Shown in pieces: positions 18,153 through 26,373 of a DNA stretch of 64,000 nt (positions are counted from its first letter, which is position 1; each line of letters opens with the position of its first letter). The stretch comes from an uncultured bacterium (GTDB lineage Bacteria; Verrucomicrobiota; Lentisphaeria; Victivallales; UBA1829). Location: assembly GCA_900549415.1 (NCBI GenBank), contig URNX01000005.1, forward strand, positions 36,462 through 100,461, read 5' to 3'. Made by a program: the position numbers and the translations under genes. Under the pieces are notes generated by a model that was not told the origin of the DNA, searched no databases, and saw nothing but the letters and a program-made list of their open reading frames with translations.

Positions 18153-19073
18153 ATGAAACACAAACTGATTCTTTCCGCACTCTTCTGCGGAGCCGCACTC
18201 TTCGCGGAAACACCCGTCGAATTCAAGGTTCAGCCGCAGATGGAATGGAAGAAGCTCGATAACGGCGAATATGCCGTCGAGCGCACCGCCGACCTGAAGC
18301 ACAATGCGCATCTCATGCTGATCATGCCGGAGCTCAAGCCCGAAACCTTCTACGCAATCGAGTGGGAAGCCAAGGGTGAAAACGTCGAGAACAACGGCAT
18401 GGTCCAGTACATGCTCGCCATGGAACAAACCGTTTACCCGCAGTTCATGGTCGGCAAGGACTGGAATCTGAACCGCCGTTACTTCCATACCGGCAAAAAC
18501 AGTTCCGGCCGCCTCTCCATCTATGTCCGTCCGCCGTTCGCCCAGAAACTCCAGATCCGCAACATCAAACTCGCCGAACTTGCCAAAGCGGATTACGAGA
18601 ACGGGTTCACGCAGGATTTCGAAAATGAGAACACGCTCCCCGGGTTCTGGATCCGTTCCTGGAAACAGAAGGAATTCGCCGCCGACATTGTGAAATCCGA
18701 TTTCATCAACGGCGACAAAAGCATGAAGCTGACGCTCAAGGGAATGGATTCCGCGTCAATTCAGTCCGCCGTTTTCCCGATGGTCCCCGGAGCAAAATAC
18801 AAGATCTCGTTCTGGGCAAAAGGCTCCGGAAACGGCACGATGCTCTTCATCTTCAACGCCTTCAATGACGGAGTCACCCAGACGCCTCCGCAGAACATCA
18901 TCCGCAGAGACTGCGCGCTCGAAACCGAGTGGAAGGAATACGCTTTTGAGATCGTCTACCCGACCGATCTGAAAAAGTTCGCCTCCGCCGCTGTCCCGAT
19001 GGCAAATCTTGCATTTTCAACGCGGATTCCCGAAATTCTGATCGACGACGTCAAGGTGGAACTCATAAAATAA
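18153..19073 (+). CDS. Secreted carbohydrate-binding-like protein
   Basis: 306 aa from the ATG at 18153 (AAAGGAGCAG upstream), with a signal peptide ending in LFAETP. Two beta-sandwich modules are suggested. The second (~residues 150-306) has the CBM4/9-type pattern: FINGDKSMKLTLKG, VPGAKYKISFWAKGSG, and a final strand ILIDDVKVELI. No catalytic residues are evident. The gene follows the large glycosidase by 19 bases and ends at a strong terminator, so it is probably the last gene of that operon and binds the same substrate. Confidence 0.78.
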   Translation: MKHKLILSALFCGAALFAETPVEFKVQPQMEWKKLDNGEYAVERTADLKHNAHLMLIMPELKPETFYAIEWEAKGENVENNGMVQYMLAMEQTVYPQFMVGKDWNLNRRYFHTGKNSSGRLSIYVRPPFAQKLQIRNIKLAELAKADYENGFTQDFENENTLPGFWIRSWKQKEFAADIVKSDFINGDKSMKLTLKGMDSASIQSAVFPMVPGAKYKISFWAKGSGNGTMLFIFNAFNDGVTQTPPQNIIRRDCALETEWKEYAFEIVYPTDLKKFASAAVPMANLAFSTRIPEILIDDVKVELIK

Positions 19074-19085
19074 ACCGTCCCTTTT

Positions 19086-19123
19086 CAAGCCCGCAAGCAC
19101 AAATGCGGGCTTGATTTTTTTTT
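19086..19123 (+). terminator. Rho-independent terminator of the glycosidase operon
   Basis: CAAGCCCGC (19086-19094) pairs perfectly with GCGGGCTTG (19105-19113), 10-base loop, followed by A and nine T's. Confidence 0.92.
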
Positions 19124-19156
19124 GCGAATGATTATATTAAGAGGGAACCTTTAACT

Positions 19157-20152
19157 ATGGAGTTCTCCATGACTTCTCTGCTTCCGAAATCTTTTGAATG
19201 GGTCGCCCGCCTCAAAAAATACGAGGGCAACCCGATCCTCCGTCCGAACGCGAATTCCTGCGCAAAAGACGCCGTTTTCAATCCGGCGGCAACCGTCAAG
19301 GACGGCAAAGTTCACATGCTCTGCCGCTGCATCGACTTCAGCCGCGAGGCCGCCACGAAGAACAACTGGAGCGTCTCCACATTCGGCTGGGCGACCAGCG
19401 AAGACGGCTTCAATTTCACCATGTCTCCCGAACCGGTTCCCGAATTCAATCCCGGACCCGATTCCCCGTTTCAGGGCGGATTTGAAGACCCGCGTCTGGT
19501 GAAAATCGGCGATGAGTGGCTGCTCACCTACACAGGAGTCTACCGCGAACCCTCCGGGCGCTTCAATGTCATGACTCCGGGACTCGCCGCGCTTTCCAAA
19601 GACCTGGTTCACTGGGAATTTCTCGGCGAAATTCTCCCCTCGCGCGCGATCGCGGTCACTCCGGAGAAAATCAACGGAAAATACTGGGCGTACTACGACA
19701 ACTGGTGTCTCCGCCTCGCCTGGTCGGAAGATCTCCGCACCTGGCATCTTCTCGACGAGCCCGCGCTGACGCAGCGTCCGGGCAAGTTCGACGAATGTCT
19801 CTGCGAATCCGTAGCAGCCCCGCTCATTTCCGACGACGGCATTCTCCTGCTCTACAACGGAGACGCCGGAGAACGGCGCGCGGAGGAGCTTGCCCGCACC
19901 GCCTCGCCGCATTATCTTCCGCTTCATCCGAAAATGTTCTACAGCATCGGCTGGGCGCTGTTCGACCGCAACGATCCGACGCGTCTCATCGCCCGCTGCG
20001 ACGAACCCGTGATTGTTCCGGATCATCTCTATGAATTCTACGGAGTTGCAGACTTCACCTGCTTCGCCTCCGGTCTTGTTGAATTCAAGGGAAAACACAT
20101 TCTGTACTACGGCTGCGCCGACATGCGCATCTCCGCCGCTTACGCGGAATAA
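19157..20152 (+). CDS. GH130-like beta-mannoside phosphorylase/hydrolase family protein
   Basis: 331 aa, no signal peptide, five-bladed propeller type. Family features are YEGNPILRP near the start, the AVFNPAA strand, CRCIDFSR (sugar-binding Arg) and FEDPRLVKIG with the Asp expected to act as acid in GH130. GH130 enzymes split beta-mannosides with phosphate or, in some groups, water. Phosphate-binding residues could not be verified. An alternative ATG lies 4 codons in. It stands alone between two terminators and converges on the rhamnosidase gene. Confidence 0.8.
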   Translation: MEFSMTSLLPKSFEWVARLKKYEGNPILRPNANSCAKDAVFNPAATVKDGKVHMLCRCIDFSREAATKNNWSVSTFGWATSEDGFNFTMSPEPVPEFNPGPDSPFQGGFEDPRLVKIGDEWLLTYTGVYREPSGRFNVMTPGLAALSKDLVHWEFLGEILPSRAIAVTPEKINGKYWAYYDNWCLRLAWSEDLRTWHLLDEPALTQRPGKFDECLCESVAAPLISDDGILLLYNGDAGERRAEELARTASPHYLPLHPKMFYSIGWALFDRNDPTRLIARCDEPVIVPDHLYEFYGVADFTCFASGLVEFKGKHILYYGCADMRISAAYAE

Positions 20153-20207
20153 TCCGCCGCCTGCACTTCGCGCCGAGAAGGCGCCGAAACTGCAATCTGT
20201 TTACGCA

Positions 20208-20247
20208 AACAGCGCGTCTCTGAAAAATGCTCCGGAGACGCGCTGTT
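20208..20247. terminator. Bidirectional terminator between GH130-like and GH78 genes
   Basis: AACAGCGCGTCTC (20208-20220) pairs perfectly with GAGACGCGCTGTT (20235-20247), 14-base loop, T-rich sequence on the plus-strand side. It lies between convergent genes. Confidence 0.88.
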
Positions 20248-20269
20248 CTTAATTTTATTTTATCAAATT

Positions 20270-22468
20270 TCAGAGTTCAAACGTGCGGGTGCAGCGTCCG
20301 CCGATCTTCTCCGCCGGCTTGCCGGGAAGAACGAGATCCGCCGAGCAGCCGTCCGGAATCTGAATTTCGCACACAACCGACTTTCCGTCGCGTCTCCATT
20401 CAACCCGGAGCTCGCCGTACGGGGTGTCATGCGACATCTTCACATGCGAAAGCTGCGGAACAAAGTTCGGTTTCAGCGTGAAATGTTTGAATCCCGGCGT
20501 TTCGAAACTCGGCTCCGCGCCGCCGAGATACTGATACATCCAGGCGGAAATATCGCCGTACATGATATGGTTCTGCGACGAACAGCCGTTCCAGTGTTCC
20601 CAGAGTGTCGTTGCGCCGCATTTCACCCAGTAACCCCAACCCGGGAACTCCGGCTGCGTGATGAGCCGGAACGCATCCTCCGCATAGCCGTAATCCGAAA
20701 GGACGCGCGGAACATACTTCGCGCCGAGAATGCCGAAATCGGCCTTGTGCGAATTCGCGCGGACCAGTTCCGCAAGTTTCTTTGCGGTCAGCTCCTGATC
20801 CTTCTCCGCGAGACCGAAGAAAAGCGGCGCGGCGAGCGCGGTCATGACTCCGGTCGAGTAGGTGCCGTCGCCATTGTAGAACTTCTCATTGAAACTCTTC
20901 CTGATTGCGGCGGCGAGCTCAGTGTAACGCTTTGCATCCTCCTCTTTGCCGAACAGGGCGGCGAACTTGGCGAGACGCACCGTATCGCTGTAGTAATAGC
21001 CGGTGGAGGTGACTTCAACCGGAACTATTCCGGAATTGTTCCAGTGGCACCAGTCGCCAAGACCGAAACGGACGATGTTGTTCTCGGACATGCCGCGGCA
21101 ATATTCGACGTAACGCTTCATGTTGCCGTAGAGTTCGCGGGCGAGCGAATCGTCCCCGTAGAAGCGGTAAACCTGCCAGCAGCCTTCAAACAAAAGGCTG
21201 TCCCACGCGGGACCGCTGCCCCAGTTGAATCCCCATCCGCCCGAGGGAGCAATGCCGGGAAGCTGTCCGCTGACGCGCTGAGTATCGGCAAGCAGACGCA
21301 TGAAATGAGTGTACGCGCCGTGTCCGTCCCGGTTCCAGAGTCCGGTCTCGCAGGCGATGTTCGCATCGCCTGTCCAGCCGTTCTTCTCGCGGTGCGGACA
21401 GTCGGTCGGAATGCCGGTGAAGTTGGAAAGATAACTCTGCATGGTGATCTGCTGCAGACGGTTCAGCGTGGCGTCGGAAGATTCGAACTCGCCGACTTTG
21501 CGGAAGGAGTTGTGAACAAACTGCGCCTTGATGGAACGGAGTTTCGTATCTTTGTTCCAGATTGAGACAAGCACATAGCGGAAACCGTGATAGGTGAATC
21601 GCGGACGGAAGCGTTCGACGCCCTCGCCTTTGAGCGTATAGGTATCGGTCTGGAAGCCGTCCTTTTTGATGAACATGCCGATCTCCTCCTGGGTAATATT
21701 TCCATTTGCCCGGATCTGTTCCGCATATTCGAGCTTGACGGTTTCGCCGCGCACGCCTTCGACTTCGATTTCGCACCAGCCGGTAAGGTTGGTTCCGAAA
21801 TCGTAAACGGTCTGATAGGAGAAAATAAACTTTTCGCCGACCGGTTCGTATTCGCGCATGACTTTGCAGGGTTCGAGATCTTCTTTAACGATCAGACCGC
21901 CCGGCGGATTGCACTGCACGGCGGATTTCCAGCCGGAGTCGTCGAAGTCGGGATCGGCGAATCCGGGAATTTCGAACCGCGCGTCATAATGTTCGCCGTT
22001 GCGGAGCGCATCGAAGCGGATCGGGCTTTCGTGGAAGCGCCATGAGGTATCCGATTTCGCGAGGAGTTTTCCGTCGGCGACGATATCGCAGAGGAGTTTC
22101 GGCCAGTCGCGCCACGGAGCCTTGTCGAAGCTCCAGGTTTCGGTCGTATGACAGTTGTACCATCCGTTTCCGAGGAGCACCGCCACCGCGTTTTTGCCCG
22201 GCCTGAGCAGTCCGGTCACATCGTATTCGATATACGAATCGCGTTTTTCATATTGCGTAACGACCGGCGCGAGCACGCGGTCGTCGGCCTTCTGTCCATT
22301 GACATAGAGTTCATGCCATCCGAGTCCGCAGAGAAACACCGTTGCTTTTTCCGGGGCTTTGTCACAGACAAATGTTTTGCGCAAATAAGGCGCCGCGCCG
22401 ACCCAGTCCGCCGGAGCACACATCGTCTTTCCGTCGTTAATCCAGTATCCGTTCCATTCGCGAGTCAT
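20270..22468 (-). CDS. GH78 alpha-L-rhamnosidase
   Basis: 732 aa from the ATG at 22468 (AAAAGGAATTTATC upstream). It has no signal peptide, so it is probably intracellular. N-terminal jelly-roll domains carry GLGWHELYVNGQKADDRVLAPVVTQY. The (alpha/alpha)6 barrel starts near residue 330 with the family hallmark DCPHREKNGWTGDANI and later SGPAWDSLLFEG. The C-terminal domain ends in a beta-sandwich. Removes terminal rhamnose from pectin or glycoside-type substrates. Single gene, divergent from the 772-aa unknown gene, with a nested palindrome just upstream that could be an operator. Confidence 0.93.
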   Translation of the reverse strand: MTREWNGYWINDGKTMCAPADWVGAAPYLRKTFVCDKAPEKATVFLCGLGWHELYVNGQKADDRVLAPVVTQYEKRDSYIEYDVTGLLRPGKNAVAVLLGNGWYNCHTTETWSFDKAPWRDWPKLLCDIVADGKLLAKSDTSWRFHESPIRFDALRNGEHYDARFEIPGFADPDFDDSGWKSAVQCNPPGGLIVKEDLEPCKVMREYEPVGEKFIFSYQTVYDFGTNLTGWCEIEVEGVRGETVKLEYAEQIRANGNITQEEIGMFIKKDGFQTDTYTLKGEGVERFRPRFTYHGFRYVLVSIWNKDTKLRSIKAQFVHNSFRKVGEFESSDATLNRLQQITMQSYLSNFTGIPTDCPHREKNGWTGDANIACETGLWNRDGHGAYTHFMRLLADTQRVSGQLPGIAPSGGWGFNWGSGPAWDSLLFEGCWQVYRFYGDDSLARELYGNMKRYVEYCRGMSENNIVRFGLGDWCHWNNSGIVPVEVTSTGYYYSDTVRLAKFAALFGKEEDAKRYTELAAAIRKSFNEKFYNGDGTYSTGVMTALAAPLFFGLAEKDQELTAKKLAELVRANSHKADFGILGAKYVPRVLSDYGYAEDAFRLITQPEFPGWGYWVKCGATTLWEHWNGCSSQNHIMYGDISAWMYQYLGGAEPSFETPGFKHFTLKPNFVPQLSHVKMSHDTPYGELRVEWRRDGKSVVCEIQIPDGCSADLVLPGKPAEKIGGRCTRTFEL

Positions 22469-22481
22469 GATAAATTCCTTT

Positions 22482-22514
22482 TTTGAAGTTGATTCGATTA
22501 ACATAATCTTCAAA
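22482..22514. promoter_or_regulatory. Nested palindrome upstream of the rhamnosidase gene (possible operator)
   Basis: TTTGAAG (22482-22488) and CTTCAAA (22508-22514) flank an inner near-palindrome GTTGATTCGATTAAC (22488-22502, one mismatch). It starts 13 bases before the GH78 ATG. Size and symmetry suit a LacI/GntR-type operator. No binding protein is assigned. Confidence 0.4.
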
Positions 22515-22565
22515 AAGGAAAAAGCAAAGGGGAAATAATTTTTTTCATAGTTTTTTCATTTCTCC

Positions 22566-22594
22566 TTTTACTTTTAGAGATTATGGAGTATAAT
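22566..22594 (+). promoter_or_regulatory. Promoter for the 772-aa unknown gene
   Basis: A perfect TATAAT at 22589-22594 with a weak TTTTAC 17 bp upstream (22566-22571). Transcription would start near 22601, which supports the ATG at 22616 over the one at 22583. Confidence 0.6.
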
Positions 22595-22615
22595 ACCGGT
22601 AGCAAGGAGTTTTAT

Positions 22616-24934
22616 ATGCGTTATCTCTACGACAAAACAGAAAAAATTATTCTGGAATACGATTCCGAATTATTCGAACACCCGCACCTCTCTACGGGAA
22701 ACAAAGTAATCTCCGCCCGGAAGGGCGACGCCATCGGACCTCTGCACCCGGGGCATTATCTGATTTACGAGAACACCGGAGCTTCGGAAAAACGAATCCG
22801 CTACCTCGGAATCGCCCCGGATCATGCGGTCATTCTTCAGCTCTCCGTCGCGGCGTTCTCCGCGGACAACTTCGACAGCGTCGCCCATGCGAAACGCGTC
22901 CCCGTCAACTACTGCGTCGCACCCGACCAGCTCAACGATTCCACTTTCCGCGGATTCGAACAGGACTACGGCGACACAGTCTACCCCTTCTTCGGAGGCG
23001 CCGAAACATCTCTTCCGGAAGAGCGCATCGCCGAACGGCTGCGGCAGCTCAACGCATGGTTCCAGTCCAAAGGACTCTCCCAGCTGCGCGGATTCGCGAC
23101 CGACAATCCCACGCCCGCCCTCTTCCGCGCGATGAAGGAAAACGGTCTCTCCATTCTTCAGCTCCTCAACCGGCAGGGGATGCCTTCCCAGCCGTTCTAT
23201 GCGTGCGAAGAGGATATTCACCGTCCCGGAGTCCGCGCCCCCGAGGGCGAGCCGAATGTGCTTGAAATGCCGTTCGCGACCGCCGCAATCAACGGCGACG
23301 ACTATGCGCTTGTTCCCGCGCACTTCCTGCGCTGGAACCGCACCGTCGAATCCGGAGCATATCCGGAACGCTTCCGCAACTTTGTGATCGACTGTCTCCG
23401 CGCCGCCGAATTCAAGCGCAAACCCTTCTTTCTCTCCGCGGGATTTGAACTCGGACGCACCTACGGCGTCCGGTCGATGACCAAGCACAACCGCCGCGGA
23501 ATGGCGCTCATCCTCGATCTCGCAAAAAAACTGCCGATCATCTTCGCAAACGGACGCGACGTCGCCGCCTACTACGAAAAATTCTGTCCGGCTTCTCCGG
23601 AAATCGTCATGACCCAGCGCGACTACTTCGTCGGTTCGCGCATTATGAACAAACCCGTCAACGCAGGCCCCTCGATCTGCATGGAGATGTTCGATTACAA
23701 GGCGGTGTTCTCTCATCTCAACCCGCTGCCGTCGGTTCATTATGATTACATCGAAGCGGCAGCCAACAACCCGAACCACGCCGATGAAGACCGCGCGAAC
23801 ATCCGCGTGGAACTGAACGGCAAAAACGCGCAGATCTCCGTTGCCGCACCGCTCCCGCGCAAGACGCCGATCGCCTTCTGGGACGCCCGTCCGGTCCGGA
23901 TCGACAAACCGGGAATTTCCGCCTATTATCCGCCGATTCTGGACGACCGCCGCTCCCACTGCGTCATTGTCCTCCCGGTCGGATTCGCCGGCGATGTTCA
24001 CGTTCAGCTGGAGCAGCTCTCCACTCCCTCCCCCGCCGAATTCAACGGCGTCGGAAACAACCTGTGGAAAGTTCAGACCATCGGAACGCATCCGCACCGC
24101 CAGTGCTATCTCTATCCGGACACGCCGCTTCTTGCACCGCTCACCATCCGGTTCACCGCACCGAAGAAGTGTAAAATCGACTCGCAGGAACGTCCGCTTG
24201 GAGATTTCCAGCGCGGCGAAACAGTTGTTCTTGAATTCGGACCGCGCCGTTCCTACTACCGCTTCTATGGACTGCTTCCGGAAGAGGTCCGCCCTGCCCC
24301 GGACGCAATTTCCGCAATTGAGTTCGCCGCCTCGGAATTCCGCGCGTTTGCGGATCATGCCGATTCAGAACTTCAGCGCATTCACACCAAAGACGACGCC
24401 CGTTTCGCCGCGCAGATTCCGTCAAACGAAACGACCGTCTATGAAATCGACTGTTTCGGGAATTATCCGTTCGGGGAACTGGTTTCCGCCGTCCCGTACG
24501 ACCGTGTAGTCCGTTCTGCGAACGAAAAACTTTCGGTTCTTGCGCGCGGCAGCGGAATTTCTGTCGGCAACGGCAAATCCTTCTGGATTCACCCGCACGC
24601 CCTCCGGATTTCGATAAACGGACTCGACACGCTTACCGGAACGACCGTGAACTTTTATCTGGCGAATGCTGTTCCGCGCTGGACGCCCGGCTCCTTCCGC
24701 TACCGGGTTCAGATCAAATCCGGCGATGCGGTCGTTCACCCGGCGGTCTCATGGAGCTGTCCGCGCGGCGACGAAGAAAACAAACTTCAGAAGTTCTCCG
24801 TTCCGCGGGAAAAGATTGTAAACGGAAGTGTGGAAATCACACTTGCCTCCGAGCAGGTTGCTGTTCCGGACGACTGGTTCGCCGACAACTGCTTCCCCGC
24901 CCTGCTGGAACGCCTTGTGGTAACGGAAGAGTGA
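22616..24934 (+). CDS. Large cytoplasmic protein of unknown function in a glycan cluster (772 aa)
   Basis: The start at 22616 has AGGAG at the right distance and lies behind a TATAAT box. There is no signal peptide or membrane helix. The middle part (~150-370) alternates strands and helices as in a TIM barrel (RGFATDNPTPALFRAMKENG, FFLSAGFELGRTYG, KKLPIIFANGRDVAAYY). The C-terminal half is beta-rich. I do not recognise a family. The setting between a rhamnosidase and a beta-galactosidase suggests a sugar-active or regulatory protein, which is inference. Candidate acidic residues exist in the barrel (E in GFELG) but none can be called catalytic. Confidence 0.75.
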   Translation: MRYLYDKTEKIILEYDSELFEHPHLSTGNKVISARKGDAIGPLHPGHYLIYENTGASEKRIRYLGIAPDHAVILQLSVAAFSADNFDSVAHAKRVPVNYCVAPDQLNDSTFRGFEQDYGDTVYPFFGGAETSLPEERIAERLRQLNAWFQSKGLSQLRGFATDNPTPALFRAMKENGLSILQLLNRQGMPSQPFYACEEDIHRPGVRAPEGEPNVLEMPFATAAINGDDYALVPAHFLRWNRTVESGAYPERFRNFVIDCLRAAEFKRKPFFLSAGFELGRTYGVRSMTKHNRRGMALILDLAKKLPIIFANGRDVAAYYEKFCPASPEIVMTQRDYFVGSRIMNKPVNAGPSICMEMFDYKAVFSHLNPLPSVHYDYIEAAANNPNHADEDRANIRVELNGKNAQISVAAPLPRKTPIAFWDARPVRIDKPGISAYYPPILDDRRSHCVIVLPVGFAGDVHVQLEQLSTPSPAEFNGVGNNLWKVQTIGTHPHRQCYLYPDTPLLAPLTIRFTAPKKCKIDSQERPLGDFQRGETVVLEFGPRRSYYRFYGLLPEEVRPAPDAISAIEFAASEFRAFADHADSELQRIHTKDDARFAAQIPSNETTVYEIDCFGNYPFGELVSAVPYDRVVRSANEKLSVLARGSGISVGNGKSFWIHPHALRISINGLDTLTGTTVNFYLANAVPRWTPGSFRYRVQIKSGDAVVHPAVSWSCPRGDEENKLQKFSVPREKIVNGSVEITLASEQVAVPDDWFADNCFPALLERLVVTEE

Positions 24935-24973
24935 AAATTAAAAAGAAAGATCATTCTTTCCTTTGGTTCAATA

Positions 24974-25117
24974 CCCTTGCAAATCTAACGTTAAAAATTA
25001 GATTTACAAGGGTTTATTTGTCTTAAACATTTGCAAATATAACTTTCAATATTATATTTACAAGGTTTTATCCATTATAATCCTTGCAATTATAATATTC
25101 GATGTTATATTTACAAG
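24974..25117. repeat. Three tandem palindromic repeats upstream of the DUF4143 ATPase gene
   Basis: Three units spaced 53-54 bp apart (24974-25012, 25031-25063, 25083-25117). Each is an inverted repeat of the form CTTGCAAATATAA - 8 to 9 bases - TTATATTTACAAG. The left arm always has TTGCAA where perfect symmetry would need TTGTAA. The last unit ends 21 bases before the ATG. Likely protein-binding sites or stem-loops controlling the ATPase gene. Confidence 0.85.
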
Positions 25118-25138
25118 AAATAAAAAGGAGGGGCTACC

Positions 25139-26326
25139 ATGATTTCACGCCAAATGTCCAGCCAAATTCTTGAGGCGGCAACACAGTATCCTGCAGTTGC
25201 CGTCACCGGACCAAGACAATCCGGGAAAACAACTCTCTGCAGAGAACTGTTCCCGCACTATGCTTATGTCAATCTCGAAAAGCCGGATGTAAGACAATTT
25301 GCGGCTGAAGACCCCAACGGTTTTCTTGCCCAGTTTTCAAAACCGGTCATACTGGATGAAGTCCAGCGGGTTCCTGAACTTTTCAGTTACATTATGCCGC
25401 TCGTGGATGAACATAAAAAAATGGGAGAATTCATCCTTTCCGGCTCTCAAAATTTTCACCTGCAGGAAGCAATCAGCCAGTCGCTCGCCGGACGCTGCTC
25501 CACGCTGCGGCTTCTGCCGCTCTCCTACCGGGAAATCTGCGGGAAAAGCAACCATGATCTTTTCCGTCTGGCGGAAGAAACGCCTGATGCTCCGGGATCT
25601 CCGGCAAATCCATTTGAACACATTTTCCGCGGCGGCTATCCTCCCATCTACGACAGGAACATCAAGCCAACCAATTGGTATGCACAATATACTCAAAGTT
25701 ATTTGGAACGGGATGTCCGCCAACTTGTCAATGTAGGGAATCTTGAAACATTTGAACGCTTCCTGCGTCTGACAGCGGGAAGAAGCGGACAGATTCTCAA
25801 TATGGATTCACTGGCATGCGACGTCGGCATTTCTCCGGTTACCGTCAAACGCTGGATTTCCCTTCTTGCGGCAAGCTATATCATATTCCTGCTGAAACCG
25901 CACGCCCGGAATTTCAATAAAAGGCTGATAAAAACGCCCAAGCTCTATTTTTATGATACAGGGCTGCTCTGCTATCTTTTGAACATCCGTTCCGTCGAAG
26001 ATCTGGAGCTGCACAGTCAGCGCGGGGCAATTTTTGAAACATACATCATATCGGAACTGTTCAAATCCGCATTCAACATGGGAATCGAACCGCCAATGTA
26101 TTACTGGCGGGATTCTCAAGGGCACGAAGTCGACCTCATTATTGAAAACGGAGAAAAACTTTACCCTGTTGAAATCAAATCGGCACAAACCGTCTCCGGA
26201 GCCATGTTCAGCGGGTTGAACTACTGGTGCGGACTGGCTCAAAACCGGGGAGGCATGCTGATTTACGGCGGAAACGAATCCTACACCCGCAATGGATTCC
26301 AAGTTCGCGCCTGGTCCGTAATTTAA
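25139..26326 (+). CDS. AAA+ ATPase with DUF4143 C-terminal domain
   Basis: 395 aa, AAA_14/DUF4143 architecture. Walker A GPRQSGKTTL at residues ~22-31, Walker B VILDEVQRVPEL at ~71-82, sensor region ILSGSQNFHL. The DUF4143 part begins near residue 205 (FERFLRLTAGRSGQILNMDSLACDVGISPVTVKRW, with a helix-turn-helix look) and ends with a restriction-endonuclease-like strand pair (EVDLIIENGEKLYPVEIKSAQT), which keeps D and E-x-K of a PD-(D/E)XK fold. These ATPases are widespread, patchy and often mobile. Their role is unknown. It stands alone behind the three palindromes, with AAGGAGGGG as binding site. Confidence 0.92.
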   Translation: MISRQMSSQILEAATQYPAVAVTGPRQSGKTTLCRELFPHYAYVNLEKPDVRQFAAEDPNGFLAQFSKPVILDEVQRVPELFSYIMPLVDEHKKMGEFILSGSQNFHLQEAISQSLAGRCSTLRLLPLSYREICGKSNHDLFRLAEETPDAPGSPANPFEHIFRGGYPPIYDRNIKPTNWYAQYTQSYLERDVRQLVNVGNLETFERFLRLTAGRSGQILNMDSLACDVGISPVTVKRWISLLAASYIIFLLKPHARNFNKRLIKTPKLYFYDTGLLCYLLNIRSVEDLELHSQRGAIFETYIISELFKSAFNMGIEPPMYYWRDSQGHEVDLIIENGEKLYPVEIKSAQTVSGAMFSGLNYWCGLAQNRGGMLIYGGNESYTRNGFQVRAWSVI

Positions 26327-26330
26327 AAAT

Positions 26331-26363
26331 CATCCGGAGACTTTTTCAGGAAGTCTCCGGATG
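26331..26363 (-). terminator. Terminator between ATPase and beta-galactosidase genes
   Basis: CATCCGGAGACTT (26331-26343) pairs perfectly with AAGTCTCCGGATG (26351-26363), 7-base loop. Read on the minus strand it is followed by ATTTTTAAATT, so it mainly serves the beta-galactosidase gene. Confidence 0.85.
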
Positions 26364-26373
26364 AAAAACGATC

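Noticed and set aside
24974..25117. CRISPR array
   Set aside because: Only three diverged units, each an imperfect palindrome, with about 18-20 bases between them; the pattern fits operators or hairpins better.
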